DNA of 64,000 nucleotides from Ixodes scapularis (taxonomy: Eukaryota > Arthropoda > Arachnida > Ixodida > Ixodidae): positions 24,863,085 to 24,927,084 of the forward strand of contig NW_024609839.1 in the NCBI RefSeq assembly GCF_016920785.2, in the 5' to 3' direction. Shown here piece after piece: positions 1-11,650 of the stretch. Made by a program: the position numbers and the translations under genes. The notes under the pieces were generated by a model. That model worked only from the letters and a program-made list of their open reading frames with translations. It searched no databases and was not told the DNA's origin. Within the stretch, counting starts at the first letter, position 1; the number at the start of each line of letters is the position of its first letter.

Positions 1-81
1 GCACCCGTGATATTGCACTGCCCAAATGTACGTCATCAACCGACGTGAACGTGACCCACTGCTCTGGTGATCCAAAACCAA

Positions 82-109
82 ACAAGGAGGCCAGACGTGG
101 CCTCCTTGT
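82..109. repeat. Perfect 12-bp stem-loop
   Basis: A 12-bp perfect inverted repeat (ACAAGGAGGCCA and its complement) closes a 4-nt GACG loop. It may be a transposon end or simply a foldback. No poly-T follows and no flanking gene explains it. From here to about 840 I see no gene. Confidence 0.5.
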
Positions 110-839
110 GCCGACCCAGGCTTCGTACACCCGTGACTCGTCTCGAGCGCGCAGTTTCTCGGAGAGCTCGCACCTGTGCCGCCAATATCAGGTCGCGATC
201 CACGAGGTCTCTGTTTGGATGATGCTAGGCGAAACTTGAGGACTAAAATTCCTGCGTCAGCAGCAGAGGATCGGCAGAAGGAACCTTCACAAAAGGGATG
301 CAGCCGCATCGTTGTTTCAACCGTAACATAAGATAAGACATGTGCTCCAGGATGCTTCAGATGGTGCATTATTCTCGAAAATTACAACTGGCACTGTCTG
401 TGCGATCTGCAACGAGGTAACCTACAACGAAAGTACGTATTGTCCATTCATGCAGCGTGGTAAAATTTCGTGTTCAAGGCCACACCTACAGATTAGGAAT
501 ACCAGTTAATTCCATTGTGACGTCATGTGATTAATGTTGACAGGGGCGTCCTTATTGGACAGGAGCGTGGTGACGTTTTGACGGAATTTAGGGTAGCCTG
601 CAATTTATTTAGAGGTCGAAGTCTTTTCGTATTCTTTGTCAGACAGGCAGGATGTCAGAGAAGGGACCGCGGTCAGTCCTTGATGTAACGTTTTTTTTAG
701 CCTATTGAAGACTCCTTGTAGTCCGACACCACTACCTTCAAATCAAAGTGCCAAGCCTACGGGGAAAGTAATTTCGGGATCAAAAACTTCCATTTCAAAC
801 TTCACACTTCATCTCAGTTCGCGTTTTAAAGAAATTTCA

Positions 840-1106
840 AAAATGTATTGCAGTATCAGTATTCCTCTATTTGTATTTCTGCCCTCCCTAATACGTATTC
901 CTGTATTTGTATTTCTGCACTCCCTAAAATGTATTCCAGTATTTGTGTTTCCAAAAACTTTTTGCCTCTATTTAAAATGTATTTCCGATACATATTGTGA
1001 TACATTTCTACGGATATATTTTAGTATCAGTATTTTAGCTACTATCTGAATGTATCACACTATTTGTATTTTCAAATACATTTTTGAGTATTTCTGCCCA
1101 ACCCTG
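840..1106. mobile_element. hAT-like terminal fragment with GTATTT-type subterminal repeats
   Basis: Tandem variants of TGTATTTCTGCAC/TCCCTAA and GTATTCCTGTATTT run up to a terminus reading GAGTATTTCTGCCCAACCCTG. That end closely resembles the right end of the hAT relic finishing at 43840 (GAGTATCTCTGCCCAGGCCTG). CAG...CTG-type termini with AT-rich subterminal repeats are usual in hAT elements. The opposite end was not located, so this is a partial or solo end. From 1107 to 1726 I see no gene, only scattered GTAAAAAGGG-type motifs. Confidence 0.45.
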
Positions 1107-1726
1107 CACGCCAGCATAGCCGATTCCGGCAGGATACTCTTGACACTCAACCGAAACCGGCGTCGCAAATGGTATGTCACGATAGCTTAGACGCGACCCA
1201 TCCCATTTTTCACAGATATTGGCTGTGGCTGGACCAAAATGGTATCGGCACAATCTTCCCGATTTTATCCAAAATCGGCGTAATACTGTGCGCTGCCTGG
1301 GCTGTATATCTACACGTCTTCGTTCATTTTTTGCTAATTGAGGTGATTTTTTAAATCGAAGTTGAATTGATAAAACTGATGCACACGCGACACGTAATTT
1401 TCGGCTCGTGTCGGACGAACAGTTCGATCGCAGTTGCAAACGTTATTCTCTAGCACTTCCTACTCATACGCGACTTTGTGTGACGATTAATTATACTCGA
1501 TGTTTATACCGCCTTACAACAGCAACAGTTTCACCAAAGCAATAAACATCAACGTTTATGAAGTCATGAGTGTATTGGACAGCATCTCCATTACGCCACT
1601 TTCACGCCATGTGAATGAAGGCCGTAAAATTCGCCCATACACCCTTTTTACGGAATTTCAGACACCATCGCTACAAGTGGGGCGTAAAAAGGGCGCGTAA
1701 GGAGTGTACAACGTAAGCACACCCTT

Positions 1727-2158
1727 TTAAAGCGCAGCTCTAGGCGCCCGTTTCCGGTCTTGAGCGGCGTCGGCGTCGGCGTAACCGCAAGGTCACGTGA
1801 CCCCCCAAGGTCACGTGACCCTCCAGGGCCACGTGACCCCCTAGGCCACGTGACCCCCACCGAGGTCACGTGACACCCCAAGGTCACGTGACCCCCATGC
1901 CTTGTGACCTCCCTCTGAGGTCACCTGACCCCCCAGGTCACGTGGCCCCCAGCTACGTGACCCCCGAGATTACGTGACCCTCCAGGTCACATGGCCCCCA
2001 GATCACGTGGCCCCCAGGCCACGTGACCCCCTGGTCACGTGACCTCCCCTTCCCCGAGGTCACGTGACCCCCCCCCCCCTCCGCGCCTTCCCCCCTCATC
2101 AAGAGCTGCGCTCTAATTCGGCGTTACAGGGAGTTGTAAACGGCTTTCATTTTTTTTA
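1727..2158 (+). mobile_element. Palindrome-array repeat, copy A (CACGTG array)
   Basis: The repeat begins with TTAAAGCGCAGCTCTAGGCG and carries an inverted copy, AAGAGCTGCGCTCTAA, at 2101-2116. A tail shared with two other copies follows (GGCGTTACAGGG, then GTTGTAAACG, then a T run). The interior (1791-2070) is a degenerate tandem array of GGTCACGTGACCCCC-like units with eleven exact CACGTG E-box palindromes. No protein is encoded. Copies B (11128-11903) and C (22546-23251) share both ends but differ inside. GTGTAAAAAGGGTG-type motifs lie on both sides, so it may sit inside another repeat. The superfamily is unknown to me. Confidence 0.65.
1791..2070. repeat. Tandem array of CACGTG-centred palindromes
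   Basis: About 280 bp of imperfect 15-18 bp units contain exact CACGTG at about 1794, 1812, 1830, 1847, 1867, 1884, 1938, 2005, 2019, 2036 and 2061, plus one-base variants (CACATG, CACCTG, TACGTG). CACGTG is the core site of bHLH-type factors, but any binding here is inference. Confidence 0.75.
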
Positions 2159-2512
2159 CACCAATTGATACTCAAAAATAGTGTAAAAAGGGTTTAAGAA
2201 GGGTCTTTATCCAAACCGACAACCTTCTAACACCCTTTTTACACGATTATGGGTGTTACAATGTTTAGTGTGTTGGCATCGTCGCGGTCTCTTTTGGCTT
2301 CTGCGGCAGGCGTCCGAATTTCGGGAGTTGGCCTTTGGTATGGCGGCTTGCTCGGGCGCTGGAGTCTTCTGCGAAGGGTGGCCTCCCAGGGCTCAGCACC
2401 TCACTTGGCCGGGGCATCTTCAGGGGGGTACGCTTTACGGGTATATAATGAGATACTCAGCACCTTCACCAGAATGTCCCGATTTACAAATGATGAGGCG
2501 ACAAAAACTGAA

Positions 2513-2865
2513 ACGAACTAAACGTTTAATGGGTTGAACTTGTGCACAAAATAAAAAAAAAGGAAGGAAAGGCTAGCGCCACAGGCGTCGATACCGGCGT
2601 GACAGCAGGATTGAGCGCTGGGGCGAGACTGACTTCGAGTCGCCACGCGGAGCCCCTTATGAAGACGAGTAGGTTTCTGGAAGAATCGGCGTAGAAGGTT
2701 CGGCGCGTAGAGCATTCTAACCTCGAATAAGCAACAGGGTTATCGAATTTACCAGAACGCGACATTACAGAAACAGCAAATAAGTGTATCCGTGGCCACG
2801 CTTTGAACATCGGCTTTTCGCGTGGGAGGCAAGCACGATAACCGTTAGGCCACGGGCGCGCTGCC
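2513..2865 (-). mobile_element. tRNA-headed SINE-like repeat, copy 1
   Basis: Read on the minus strand, the head (about 2855 down to 2790) looks like a tRNA: TGGCCTAACGG resembles a pol III A box, and a GTTCAAAGC segment sits in the B-box position. The body (about 2740 to 2513) is clearly homologous to 49846-50050, sharing for example GCGAGACTGACTTCG, GGTTTCTGGA and TCGGCGTAGAA. It ends near GTTCAACCCATTAAACG. The B box is weak and the cloverleaf is not convincing, so this is a dispersed repeat and not a functional tRNA gene. It could also be part of an LTR element. Confidence 0.5.
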
Positions 2866-3187
2866 TACTTTGCCAGCTGCGCGCGCGGCAACATTAGGGG
2901 GGATTCTCGGACACCACCGGGATTGACTAAATCGCTTATTTCTATTTACATTGATTAATGGTAAAGGTTAAGGAAAAAAGCTGTAAAATACAGCTTGGCA
3001 AGACCCTCGATCCCATACAGATGCAAAATAGCAGAGGTACAGGAAAAAATGCTACTTCAGGCAAAAGGTCCAAACGGGTGGATAATAGACGAGCACAACA
3101 CACATATCAAAGAAGATGGAATAATCCTGGATATATTAAACCAACCGCCAGATCACTGCTATTTTACCTATCTAGGTTTACGAAATA

Positions 3188-3660
3188 TTATCTAAGTTGC
3201 TCAAACGACATCCTAATCAGATCCCACTCACTAGCATCTAAATAGTTGAGCAATTTAGGCCGCGAATATCTAATCATCTCAGGGCCGTAATTTGTCCTCT
3301 GCGCTACCATCTCCAAATGTTCTGCGTGACGAGTGGGGTAAGCCGTTTGCTTCACAGATAGATGGGCCAAATTAATAAGAAAACCCGTGTTTCTATTGCT
3401 TTCCAATTGGAATGTCTTGCTAAGTCTATAGTTGTATAAATTGTATATATTAAAACGCAGAGAGCCGTCAACAGATATGCTGTATGAGGGTCACACGAGA
3501 CGCCACCGATAGACCTCAACACCCTTTTTTCTAATAAAAGTATTTTCTCAAGATTGAATAATGTGACTGAGCCTTAGACGAGATGGCTGTAATATAAATG
3601 GGAATAAAACAGTGAATTATACATTAGTAACTCCATATTCTTTGGCAAAAATGAGTGATG
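3188..3660 (-). pseudogene. LINE ORF2 C-terminal part, displaced from 7399-9665 by an insertion
   Basis: On the minus strand, going down from 3660, the translation reads SFLPKNMELLMYNSLFYSH, which aligns with SLLPVNIKMQIYHALFSSQ of the intact LINE at 37577-40486. It continues through the His-Leu-Val region and degrades with stops. It ends with RTNYGPEMIRYSRPKLLNYL, the counterpart of the RTNYALQSIAHNLPSLLNKF tail. The segment directly continues the ORF broken at 7399, so 3661-7398 is an insertion in this LINE. The 3' UTR probably runs below 3188. I see nothing else between 2865 and 3188. Confidence 0.75.
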
Positions 3661-3699
3661 CCCTACTGAAAAAAACCATTTGGCGCCTATATGAAAATA

Positions 3700-3990
3700 A
3701 ACGGGTCCATACCGGTAACAGTTTAACCATACCGGTCACCAGTTTGTCAAAGGGGTCGCCCGTATGGCTCAAAGGGGTCTCCCGTATGAGCCATAACGGT
3801 CACCTATTTGGACAAACAGGTCACTCCTTTGTCAAACGGGTCGATAGTCTGGGCAAATGGGTCGCTCGTCTGGGCAAATGGGCGACTCGTTTGGGCAAAG
3901 TTGTCGCACGTTTGCTCAAACCGGTGACCATGTTGCAAACTGTAACGGTTTAATCAAACGGCTCTCCGGAGCCCGTTTGATACTGAACGT
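3700..3990. repeat. Left subterminal palindromic array of the 3.74 kb element
   Basis: Degenerate units of about 18-22 bp combine GGGCAAATGGGTCGC, CCGTATGGCTCAAAGG and TCAAACGGGTCG, alternating the CAAACGGG half-site with its complement. The array ends with CTCCGGAGCCCGTTTGA. The matching array at the other end is inverted. Terminal arrays like this often hold transposase-binding sites; that role is inference. Confidence 0.6.
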
Positions 3991-6900
3991 ACAGATCGGC
4001 GGCGTGGGCACGCCTAGCGTTTCAGCCGTGGCAGCCAATGTTTCCGGAAGGCTGGGAGCGCCGGTTCATCGATTTCAGATCGTCCGCGTAATGCAAGTAA
4101 TTTTATTTATATTTTAAGTGCACTGACGTGCGCTTATGCTGCAACTAAAACTAACACCTTTTCTGTTGTTGTTCTACGTAAACGCTAGACGTTGGTGAGC
4201 CGATATTTTTGACAGAACTTTAAAACTTTGTCCATCTTTGTTGCCTTAATTTACTTATTCAGCTCGAATCTCTCTCGCAGAAGACGCGACCGCGTGAAAG
4301 AATGTACGCCTAGACTCAGTTTAATTCAAGACGCAGCGAAGGTAGCACGCGTACACGCGGCTGCAAGAACATCGAGCATTGCGAGAGCACGCCCGCCGTT
4401 GCAGCAGTCAAACTAGGAGCTCGCGCTGAGTACTTTCTTCGCTCGGGCGCAAGCCGAGCTTCTGGCCGCCCCGCCGCCATTTAGAATGGTTCGAGCGTGC
4501 TAAAATGCGCGCGCGCGTGTTTTTTTTTTTTTTTTTTCGAGGTTACAAAAACACATCTCACTGGAATGCCTGGGGAGAGGGAGAGGGGCCGTCCCTGTGG
4601 TCATCGCCCCCTCCCTCCTCTCTTGTCACCCGTCACGTGACCCGCTGCCGCGCGCGAGCTACATGCTGATAAGCATCGAGATCCGGAAGGGTGCGCCTAG
4701 CAGCCGCTTTTTTCTTTGTCTGCTTGTTGTCAGTTCCAGCTCGAACTTCGCGCGTCCCTGCGGTCTTATTAGGATGTCTCTCGACAACGTATTGTATGTG
4801 TACCAAAGCTATCAGTGTTCGAAAAGTCCTACGTCTATATCGGCAACAAGCGAATCTTCAAAGAAGTCAGGAATTCTCGCGGTTTGGTTGGGTTCGGCAA
4901 CTGACAGCTTGTGCGCCACATCGTGTTGAAACTTCCAAGAAGGCGTTTCCTCTCATTTGTGTTTGTGTGGTTGTCCTGCTTTGACCGTGTCGACAAATAT
5001 CACAGATTACATCTTTCAAGTCCGCTATTTTTATGGTAAGTGCACTGCAACCTACTTCTTGGCAACGATTGACCGTTCTTCTACTCGTACTCTTCCAGAT
5101 TATCTATATAATTATGCAGCCACTATTCTCGCGGCAGCCGGGCCAATAATTTACCGAAAGTCTACCTTCATAGTCTAGAATTACCTCGGTTCTTATTTGC
5201 TTTGCTATCTTCTCAGTTGTATTCGCGACTCCAGCAAAACGGACGCCGCCAAGCGGGAAAACCGGGAACCAGTCGGTCCAGGTCGCTCCGCGCCCCGCCG
5301 CGTCTCTGATGGCTTTCGCGGACACGTGCTGTCGGCGCGGGGGCGAGCAATGTAATTTGACGAAGGTCCGAAAATTTCTTAAGTTTGCCTGAGTGTTCAT
5401 TAGTGTGGTGAAGCCTCAGTAGATTGTTTCTTTCCATCACGTGTTTGAGAACCCGTTTACTCCACAACACACGGTCGCGTGCTTTCAATTTTTTGGATGA
5501 GGAGGAATCACGGAAAAACGTTTTGATTTCTCGTCTGTCTCTAATCACATTCAAAGTGACGACTGCTTGGTAACTGATAAGTGGTTTCTTTATAAGGATG
5601 TAGACCAGTGGACTGAGGTCGACAGACGAAGTGTTTCACTGGAGGGAACACCAATGTTGCAGTCAAGTGAATGGGAAGGTTCGATAGCTGCTTTCCTTGA
5701 GTTTGGTTGCGCTCGATTAGCTTCAAGTTAATTTGAGCCACTAACGCCGGCCGGTGCGTCGGCTATTCATCTTGGCGGCTTTTCGCCGAAAAAGACCACA
5801 TTGAAGGAGTTGGGCTAATTTCGCAATTACTTGATTCAGAAAACCTGCTCGCTGCATGTGATTAATGAGGGAAATGATCTGCTTTCAAAAGGTGGGGGAC
5901 GCGTCTCGCAAAGTTAGAAGCTGTCACGTCATTAGGATCTATCGCGCCTCCAATATTTATATTATAACCCCTGTCGAAGCCAGCAGCAATATACGTCTAC
6001 ATTGCTCAGGTTGACCGGCCACAAAAAATACTCATTTTATCCGTTCAGGATTCGAAGTCAAGTTCAATGCCAGAAAGGTTCTGCGTGAATCTCCAATGAA
6101 GACTCTCTTCAGTTTGTCCGCACTCGTCTCCGTTCTACCGGCTAGAACCATTTGGCTAAGTTGAAGTAGTATCTCTCTGTCTGTCAAATATACTTTTATT
6201 CAGCAGTTCACCTAATAGTTAGTTAACTACGTTCATATTTCAACCCGAAGAATACACTAATATCGCTTTAGTGGGACATAGTACGTAATATAATACATAA
6301 CCCGCACATACGTCAAAGTGACTTCTCGATTGCTACTAAAACCTAAATTGAAATACGAGTATCAGCTGCTTAGTGAAACGCCAGCGAGTTGACATGCTCC
6401 TTGGCTCAAGAAGCGCTTGCTTAATTTTTGTAATTTTCCTGCAGCCTGTGTTCTTGACCGAGCACACGACTGGAGCTGTTTCTTGAAACGCGGACAGGCA
6501 CAAGAGCTCAATTTCGCGGACAGACAAGTCGCATGGTCGAGGCATGCGAGTTAGCTAAAAATTACTCTCAGTGAAACAATTTTGTAGCCCTCGCCGCTTT
6601 CCTTAGATGATCAAAACCAATTAGAGTCTATTACCGTTTCTCCGGAGCCCATAGTTTCGGTTTTGATCGAAGTCTCCGAAAGGAAAGTTTGACATGAAAA
6701 GAACAAAAAACACCGGCAAAACAAAACTATGCTCGGCAAACAAAAAACACCGGCTACACTTAACTGTCTCAGTTCAAATACCCATAAAATTGGGCATTCA
6801 ACAAAAGAAAATTTGTTAAATTGAATGCGCCACCCATTCAGGCGGCGCGGCCGAGCCGACGCGACCTGGACTCAGCCGCCATGTTTGTTTGGTGGTGGCG

Positions 6901-7204
6901 CCCCCTATAGGTCGCTGGAGTCGCGAATAAAAGCTTGGAGTGCCTCTCACATTTCACAGATCGCTTGCACGTTTGTACTTGTCTACAGAAGACGTAATAA
7001 ACTTTGAGGAGAATTGAAAACAATCTTTTCTGTCTGTTTTCCTGTCCATTTGCAAGCACCTACGTGAGCACATTTGTTCTACGTGTTTCCTTCAAGTTAT
7101 AAATAGGTTTATGAGTTTCGGAGCGTCTTAAATAAGTTTAAGATAACCAACCTACCAGACGATATCGTTTAGTGCTAGTGCATAATTTCCCGATTCGAAT
7201 GGCA
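3991..7204. other. Core of the 3.74 kb element, no recognised gene
   Basis: About 3.2 kb without a supportable coding region; the open frames are short and lack recognisable motifs. There is a T run at about 4520-4537. At 6700-6770 there are two close copies of a short motif containing AAAACACCGGC. The sequence may include older nested repeats. Confidence 0.4.
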
Positions 7205-7376
7205 CGTTCAAACGTCTGGTCACGTGCAAGGTCGAACGGGCGCCCGTATCAAATGGGTACCGTTTCGAGCGGGTACCGTTTCAAACGGCTACCCGTATCC
7301 CATAATCACGTTTGATCGAAACGGGTCGACAAGTTTGCACCCGTTTGATTTACCAGTTTGCCACCCGTTTGAATTT
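7205..7376. repeat. Right subterminal palindromic array of the 3.74 kb element
   Basis: Repeated CAAATGGGTACCGTTTC, CGAGCGGGTACCGTTTC and AAACGGCTACCCGTA units include GGTACC-centred palindromes and end beside the right terminal repeat. In composition it is the inverted counterpart of 3700-3990. Confidence 0.6.
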
Positions 7377-7398
7377 CAAATGGTTTTTTTCAGTAGGG

Positions 7399-9665
7399 TG
7401 ACGGTATATGAATCCAGCTCTTCGTGACAGTTTAGGGATTATAAAATTAATGCGATAGTCCCAGGACATATGTTCAAAAACAATTACTCCCAGTGCCCTG
7501 AACTGACTCAGAACCTTAATTGGAGTTGAATTTAAAGTGATATCTCGCGTTAGTCTGACCAATTTATTTTTAATGTAAAAAAGTGCAGCTTTTGTTTTGT
7601 TTATGTTTATTTGCAATGAGCTCTCCCAACTCCAAAATTCTAATTTGGACTACGTCAGATTTACCGTGTCGACTAGCACATCGCAGTCCTCTCCCGAAAT
7701 AAGTATTGTTGTATTGTCGGCGTAGTTTACAAATTTGACATTTGGGTTAAAGTTTACAACGTCATTTGCATACAGTTTACAGAGGAGGGAACCTAATGTA
7801 CTAGCCTGAGGAACACCACGAAGTATTGGTTTTACTGAGAAAGAATTCCCATTTAGATAAACATACTGGGCTCGATGCTCCAGGTAAGACTTAAAAACCG
7901 GTAACGAGTGTCCCCGAATGCCATAAATGTAAAGTTTCTTAAGTAAAATTTTGTGATCAAGGCTCTTAAACGCTTTCGTAAAATCCACAAAAACTACCAA
8001 AACCATTTTCTTCTTCGAAACTTTGCAAGATAAACTCTTCTGCGCAAGTAAAGCGGCCTCCGTTGAACGATGTTTCCTAAAACCAAATTGCGAATCTGTA
8101 ATCAGTTTGTACTTATTTATAAAATTTGTCAAGCGGATAAAAATAACTTTTTCCAGCACTTTTGAAAAGACCGTTTGTATTGATACCGGGCTGTAGTTTC
8201 CCCATTTCATTCATGTCTCCTTTTCATAGAAAACTGAAACTTTAGCTATTTGCATGCGCTTTGGGGATGCTGAAGTTACTAACGCCAGGTTAAAAATATG
8301 ACTTAGTATTGGAGCTATCAAATCAACAACATACTGCACTGGTCTTCACAGCTTCCGCTATTTTTTGATTGCAGGATAAGATAAATCGCCTCGGATTCAC
8401 CAAGTGATTCAAGAAATATTGAGGCGTCGTTCCTCGCATCACAAAAACTAGAATTAAAGTTATTTTCTTTGTGCTCGTTATACTTACAAAATGGTCATTG
8501 AAAGCCTGATATAATAGACAACCTGTCAGTATCAAAGCATAACAATGTATTTGTTCGATATAGCTTGTTGGTCGATTGCGACCTAAAATTAATTTTTTCT
8601 GTTTCCGCATATATCCACACGTCCGTTTGTGGACTCCAAAACATCAGAATGATAGAGAGTTCTGGCGCGCCGACTCTCTTTTGTCAGAGCATTGCGACAC
8701 GACTTAAATACCTTCAAATCATCTAGGTTTCTGGTCTTCACAAACTTAATACACAATGTATCTTTCGTGCGAAATTTCCACAGCAAATTCGGCGTAATCC
8801 ATGCTTTTCGAATACGTCTGAATTTTCTAAGTGATTTGAACAGAAAATGGGTCTTGTACGGGGGTAGAAAAGTAATCCATAAAAGTGTGGTAGGCTCCAT
8901 CGGCGTCGTTTTCGCCAAATATTTTGGTCCAATCGGTGTTGGTAATATTCTGGCGAAACGCACCCGACCGATCAAAAGTAATGCTTTGAAATAAGATGGG
9001 GTGTGTTTTGCTTCTGTTTTGAGATATATTCTTGATACTCAGAAATATTCGAAGATGATCGCTCAGATCACATACAATGACTCTACTTATTATGTCGCTA
9101 ACTAAATGATTTACTGTAAATAGGTCTTTTGTAGTTCCTGCATGTAAAATTATCTTGGTCGGTCTACTAAAGGTATTTTTACAACCGTTCGTATATATAA
9201 GCGACATCATATCTCGTTTTACTTTCGCGTCTGCACTCATATCTATCTTAAAGTCACCACGACAGGTGATATAATATTTATTTTCATTGATCAATACAAA
9301 AAAGCATCAATAAACTTCAAAAAACAACTCAACATTACCATCAGGAGAGCGGTAAACTACAGCAAAAATAGTTTTGTTTGTTACGCATGCAAAATATGTC
9401 ATGATCGTGAGTAATAAAACACTAGTTCTCCAGCATTTCACAGATTAAATCCTCTTTCACTGGAATGGTCACTCCTCCTCCGCGTTCGACAACGCGACTT
9501 AAGTAGTAAGAACGGTACAGGGGTAAACGAAATACGTCCGACTCATCTGTATACCAGGTTCCGGTAAGCATACTAGTTTTATCAATAACATATCAAACTG
9601 ATCAAAAACATGTCTAGTTCGGTAGCTTTATTTTTGGCCGACTGAGCATTTAAGTGAAAACAGTT
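7399..9665 (-). pseudogene. Degenerate APE-type LINE ORF2 (endonuclease, linker, RT)
   Basis: On the minus strand the order is as follows. An endonuclease start (FHLNAQSAKNKATELDMF, near 9660) comes first. A GDFKIDM motif (about 9240) and DLSDHLRIFLSI (about 9060) hold the Asp and His positions of the APE fold. A basic linker follows (8590-8850). The RT palm (8210-7650) has FVDFTKAFKSLDH, RGVPQASTLGSLLCKLYAND and YADN in place of YADD. A thumb-like part (EHMSWDYRINFIIPKLS) ends at 7399. Motif order and sequence match the intact LINE at 37577-40486, so this is a related, older copy. Frameshifts and stops, plus the D-to-N change in the catalytic YADD, make it inactive. The C-terminus lies beyond the insertion at 3188-3660. 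A similar RT style in the CR1/L2/Jockey group is likely, but the clade is not settled. Confidence 0.85.
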
Positions 9666-9927
9666 TGTAGGGCGTGTGTAATATGAACCGAGATGACTTT
9701 TTAAGTTTTGCGGAAGTACGAGGTAAGCCATAGGAAAGCAATGAAACTTTCAGTGTAAACTCAGCACATTCGCGAAAATTCTGCCACCTCTCTTCCGTTC
9801 ATTGCACATTGTTATCTAAAAATTTCATCTGCAGCGTACTATCGTTTCCCCGACCCTCCCCGCCAAAATAAAATAATTAAGGGGGCAGTTTTGACGGATG
9901 AGACGGGCGGGCCCACCAGAATGAGGG

Positions 9928-11092
9928 AAATACAAATCCCCATTATAAGTGGGATTGTCCGGTTTCTCCGCCTTCTGTCGTAGACTTCGCCTGGTGACCT
10001 TGGGCTGTTCCACTGCACCTGGGCCGCTCGATTGGCGAGATTTGCACGGAGCGGTTGCCTCCGCTGAAGGGGCGGCCAACTTGGATGCCGGCCTCGAGCC
10101 GGTTGCTACAGCGGATGCCGCCGGCCGTCTGTCAACTGTACGACGTCGTCGACCTGTGACACCTCTTCGTTGTCTTCCTTGACCTCGAACTCTCCTGCCA
10201 TCACTTCCGGATTATCGCCTGAATCCTGTGATGCATCCCCGGCGTCGAGAGGCGGCAGCGACTCCGTGGAGGCAGGCTGTATTGCCTCGCCACCGTCGAC
10301 CAAAAGCACGTCGTCGGGGGCCGCGTTCACTTAGACCTTGGCGTTTGCCGCGTATGTCGGCACGCCCTCAATCTCGACGTGGCCGAATCCACGACACCCT
10401 GCGGCACCAAGGAGCCTGGCACTGCTTCCGCATGTGCCGTAGCTCATTGCAGCGGAGACACAGCGGCGATCGACCAGGCATCGAGATCAACACCGGGTAG
10501 CCAGCGATAGAGGCATGACGAGGAAGGTTCTCCTTCTTGACCCCCTCACTGGGAACCAATCATGGCGCTTCTTGTTGTGCTATGCACCTCGTATGCGCCG
10601 TTTGGTGCCCGCCATTTCTCCGGCGTAGATTGCTTCAAACTGCCGAGGGAGGCAAGGGCGCCTTCGACCTCGCTGTCCGTCACGAAGGTAGGCAGCCAGT
10701 GTACTCGCCGCGTCACCTCCGTCTGGCTAGGGTCAATTATAACTCAAATTCTTCCCTTCACGGTGAGGTCCTTGAATGCAGCTAGGCGCTCCTTCGCCTC
10801 GGCGCTGTCGAGTGTGCAAATCAGCACGTGTTTGTACTAGAAGGTCCCCAACCCCACCTCGTGCTTCATACTTATGGACTCCTTCAGCGTCTCGGCGAAG
10901 TCCTGGTCCGGTACGGCCTCCCGCGTAGGTCACCGTGCAGAAAAACCGTCGTCTCCAGCCGCCTTTCATCCGGGAGTTAGGACAGCTGCATCCTGTAGTC
11001 GCCGTCAAAGGGTTCCGCTGAATCCTGTCCGGTGGGCGCCGGCGACGCCGCCCTCCCTTCTACATTGCTCCTGGCGTGAGGGATCGGGAGCG
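9928..11092 (-). pseudogene. Retroelement ORF1 with CCHC zinc knuckle, copy 1
   Basis: The minus-strand translation, with frameshifts, contains PLCLRCNELRHMRKQC, a perfect C-X2-C-X4-H-X4-C nucleic-acid-binding knuckle (near 10440). An acidic, low-complexity C-terminal region follows (FEVKEDNEEVSQVDDVVQLT, near 10190). Such proteins serve as ORF1/gag-like RNA-binding factors of retrotransposons. A second copy lies in the same orientation at 11926-13112 and is readily alignable along most of its length. No linked RT is visible here. It is disrupted and not a host gene. Confidence 0.7.
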
Positions 11093-11329
11093 TACTCCCG
11101 CTTTCCTCCCCCCCTCCCCCCGTAAAAAAGCAAATAAAAAAATTAAAGACGTTTAGAACCCCCGTAACGCCGAATTAGAGCGCAGCTGTTAAGGAGGAGG
11201 CGGGTAGGGTACTGAGGGGAGAAGGTGGAAAATCACCCACTACTAACATGGGTGTGGATCAGAGTCTGCTTAACGCAAGTCGCAGAAAAGATACATCTTA
11301 GGTGAGAGCATCGCGTGTAGATTTGGCGG

Positions 11330-11650
11330 GAATTCAGCGGGGCAATTTTTCCCCTAACTTTAACGGGGTATTTTTCCACTAGATTTAGATGGGAAATTTT
11401 TTCCGCTAAATTAAGCGCGGAAATGTTTTCGATAAATTTAACGGGGAATTTTTTTCGCCAGTCTTAGCGGGGAAATATGTTGCGCTAAATTTAAAGGGGA
11501 ATTTTTTTCCGCTAAATTAAGCGGGGAAATTTTTTCTGCTAAATATAGCAGGTAATTTTTTTCCGCTAGACTTAGCGGGGAAATTTTTTCCGCTAAATTT
11601 AGCGGGGAATTTATTCGCTAGCTTTAGCGGGGAAAATTTTTCCGCTAGTG
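11330..11650. repeat. Array of GCTAAATTTAGCGGGG palindromic units
   Basis: Roughly ten imperfect units, each pairing CCGCTAAATTTAGCGG with a T5-7 tract. The unit centre is self-complementary, so single strands could fold into serial hairpins. Confidence 0.7.

Larger units (their letters stand above)
3661..7398. mobile_element. 3.74 kb inverted-terminal-repeat element of unassigned type, inserted in a LINE
   Basis: The two ends are exact inverted repeats: CCCTACTGAAAAAAACC at 3661 and its complement ending at 7398, 22 bp in all. Flanks are TGATG (left) and TGACG (right), an imperfect 5-bp target duplication. Keeping one copy restores the LINE reading across the junction. Just inside each end lie arrays of CAAACGGG/CCCGTTTG half-palindromes (about 3700-3990 and 7205-7376). 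The 3.2 kb core has no ORF that I recognise, so the element looks non-autonomous or too decayed to classify. The 5-bp duplication argues against Tc1/mariner (TA), piggyBac (TTAA) and hAT (8 bp). Confidence 0.75.

Noticed and set aside
2249..2521. Similarity of TGGCGGCTTGCTCGGG here and near 42235 as a shared LTR
   Set aside because: The match is short and does not extend into LTR ends or a consistent order of blocks.
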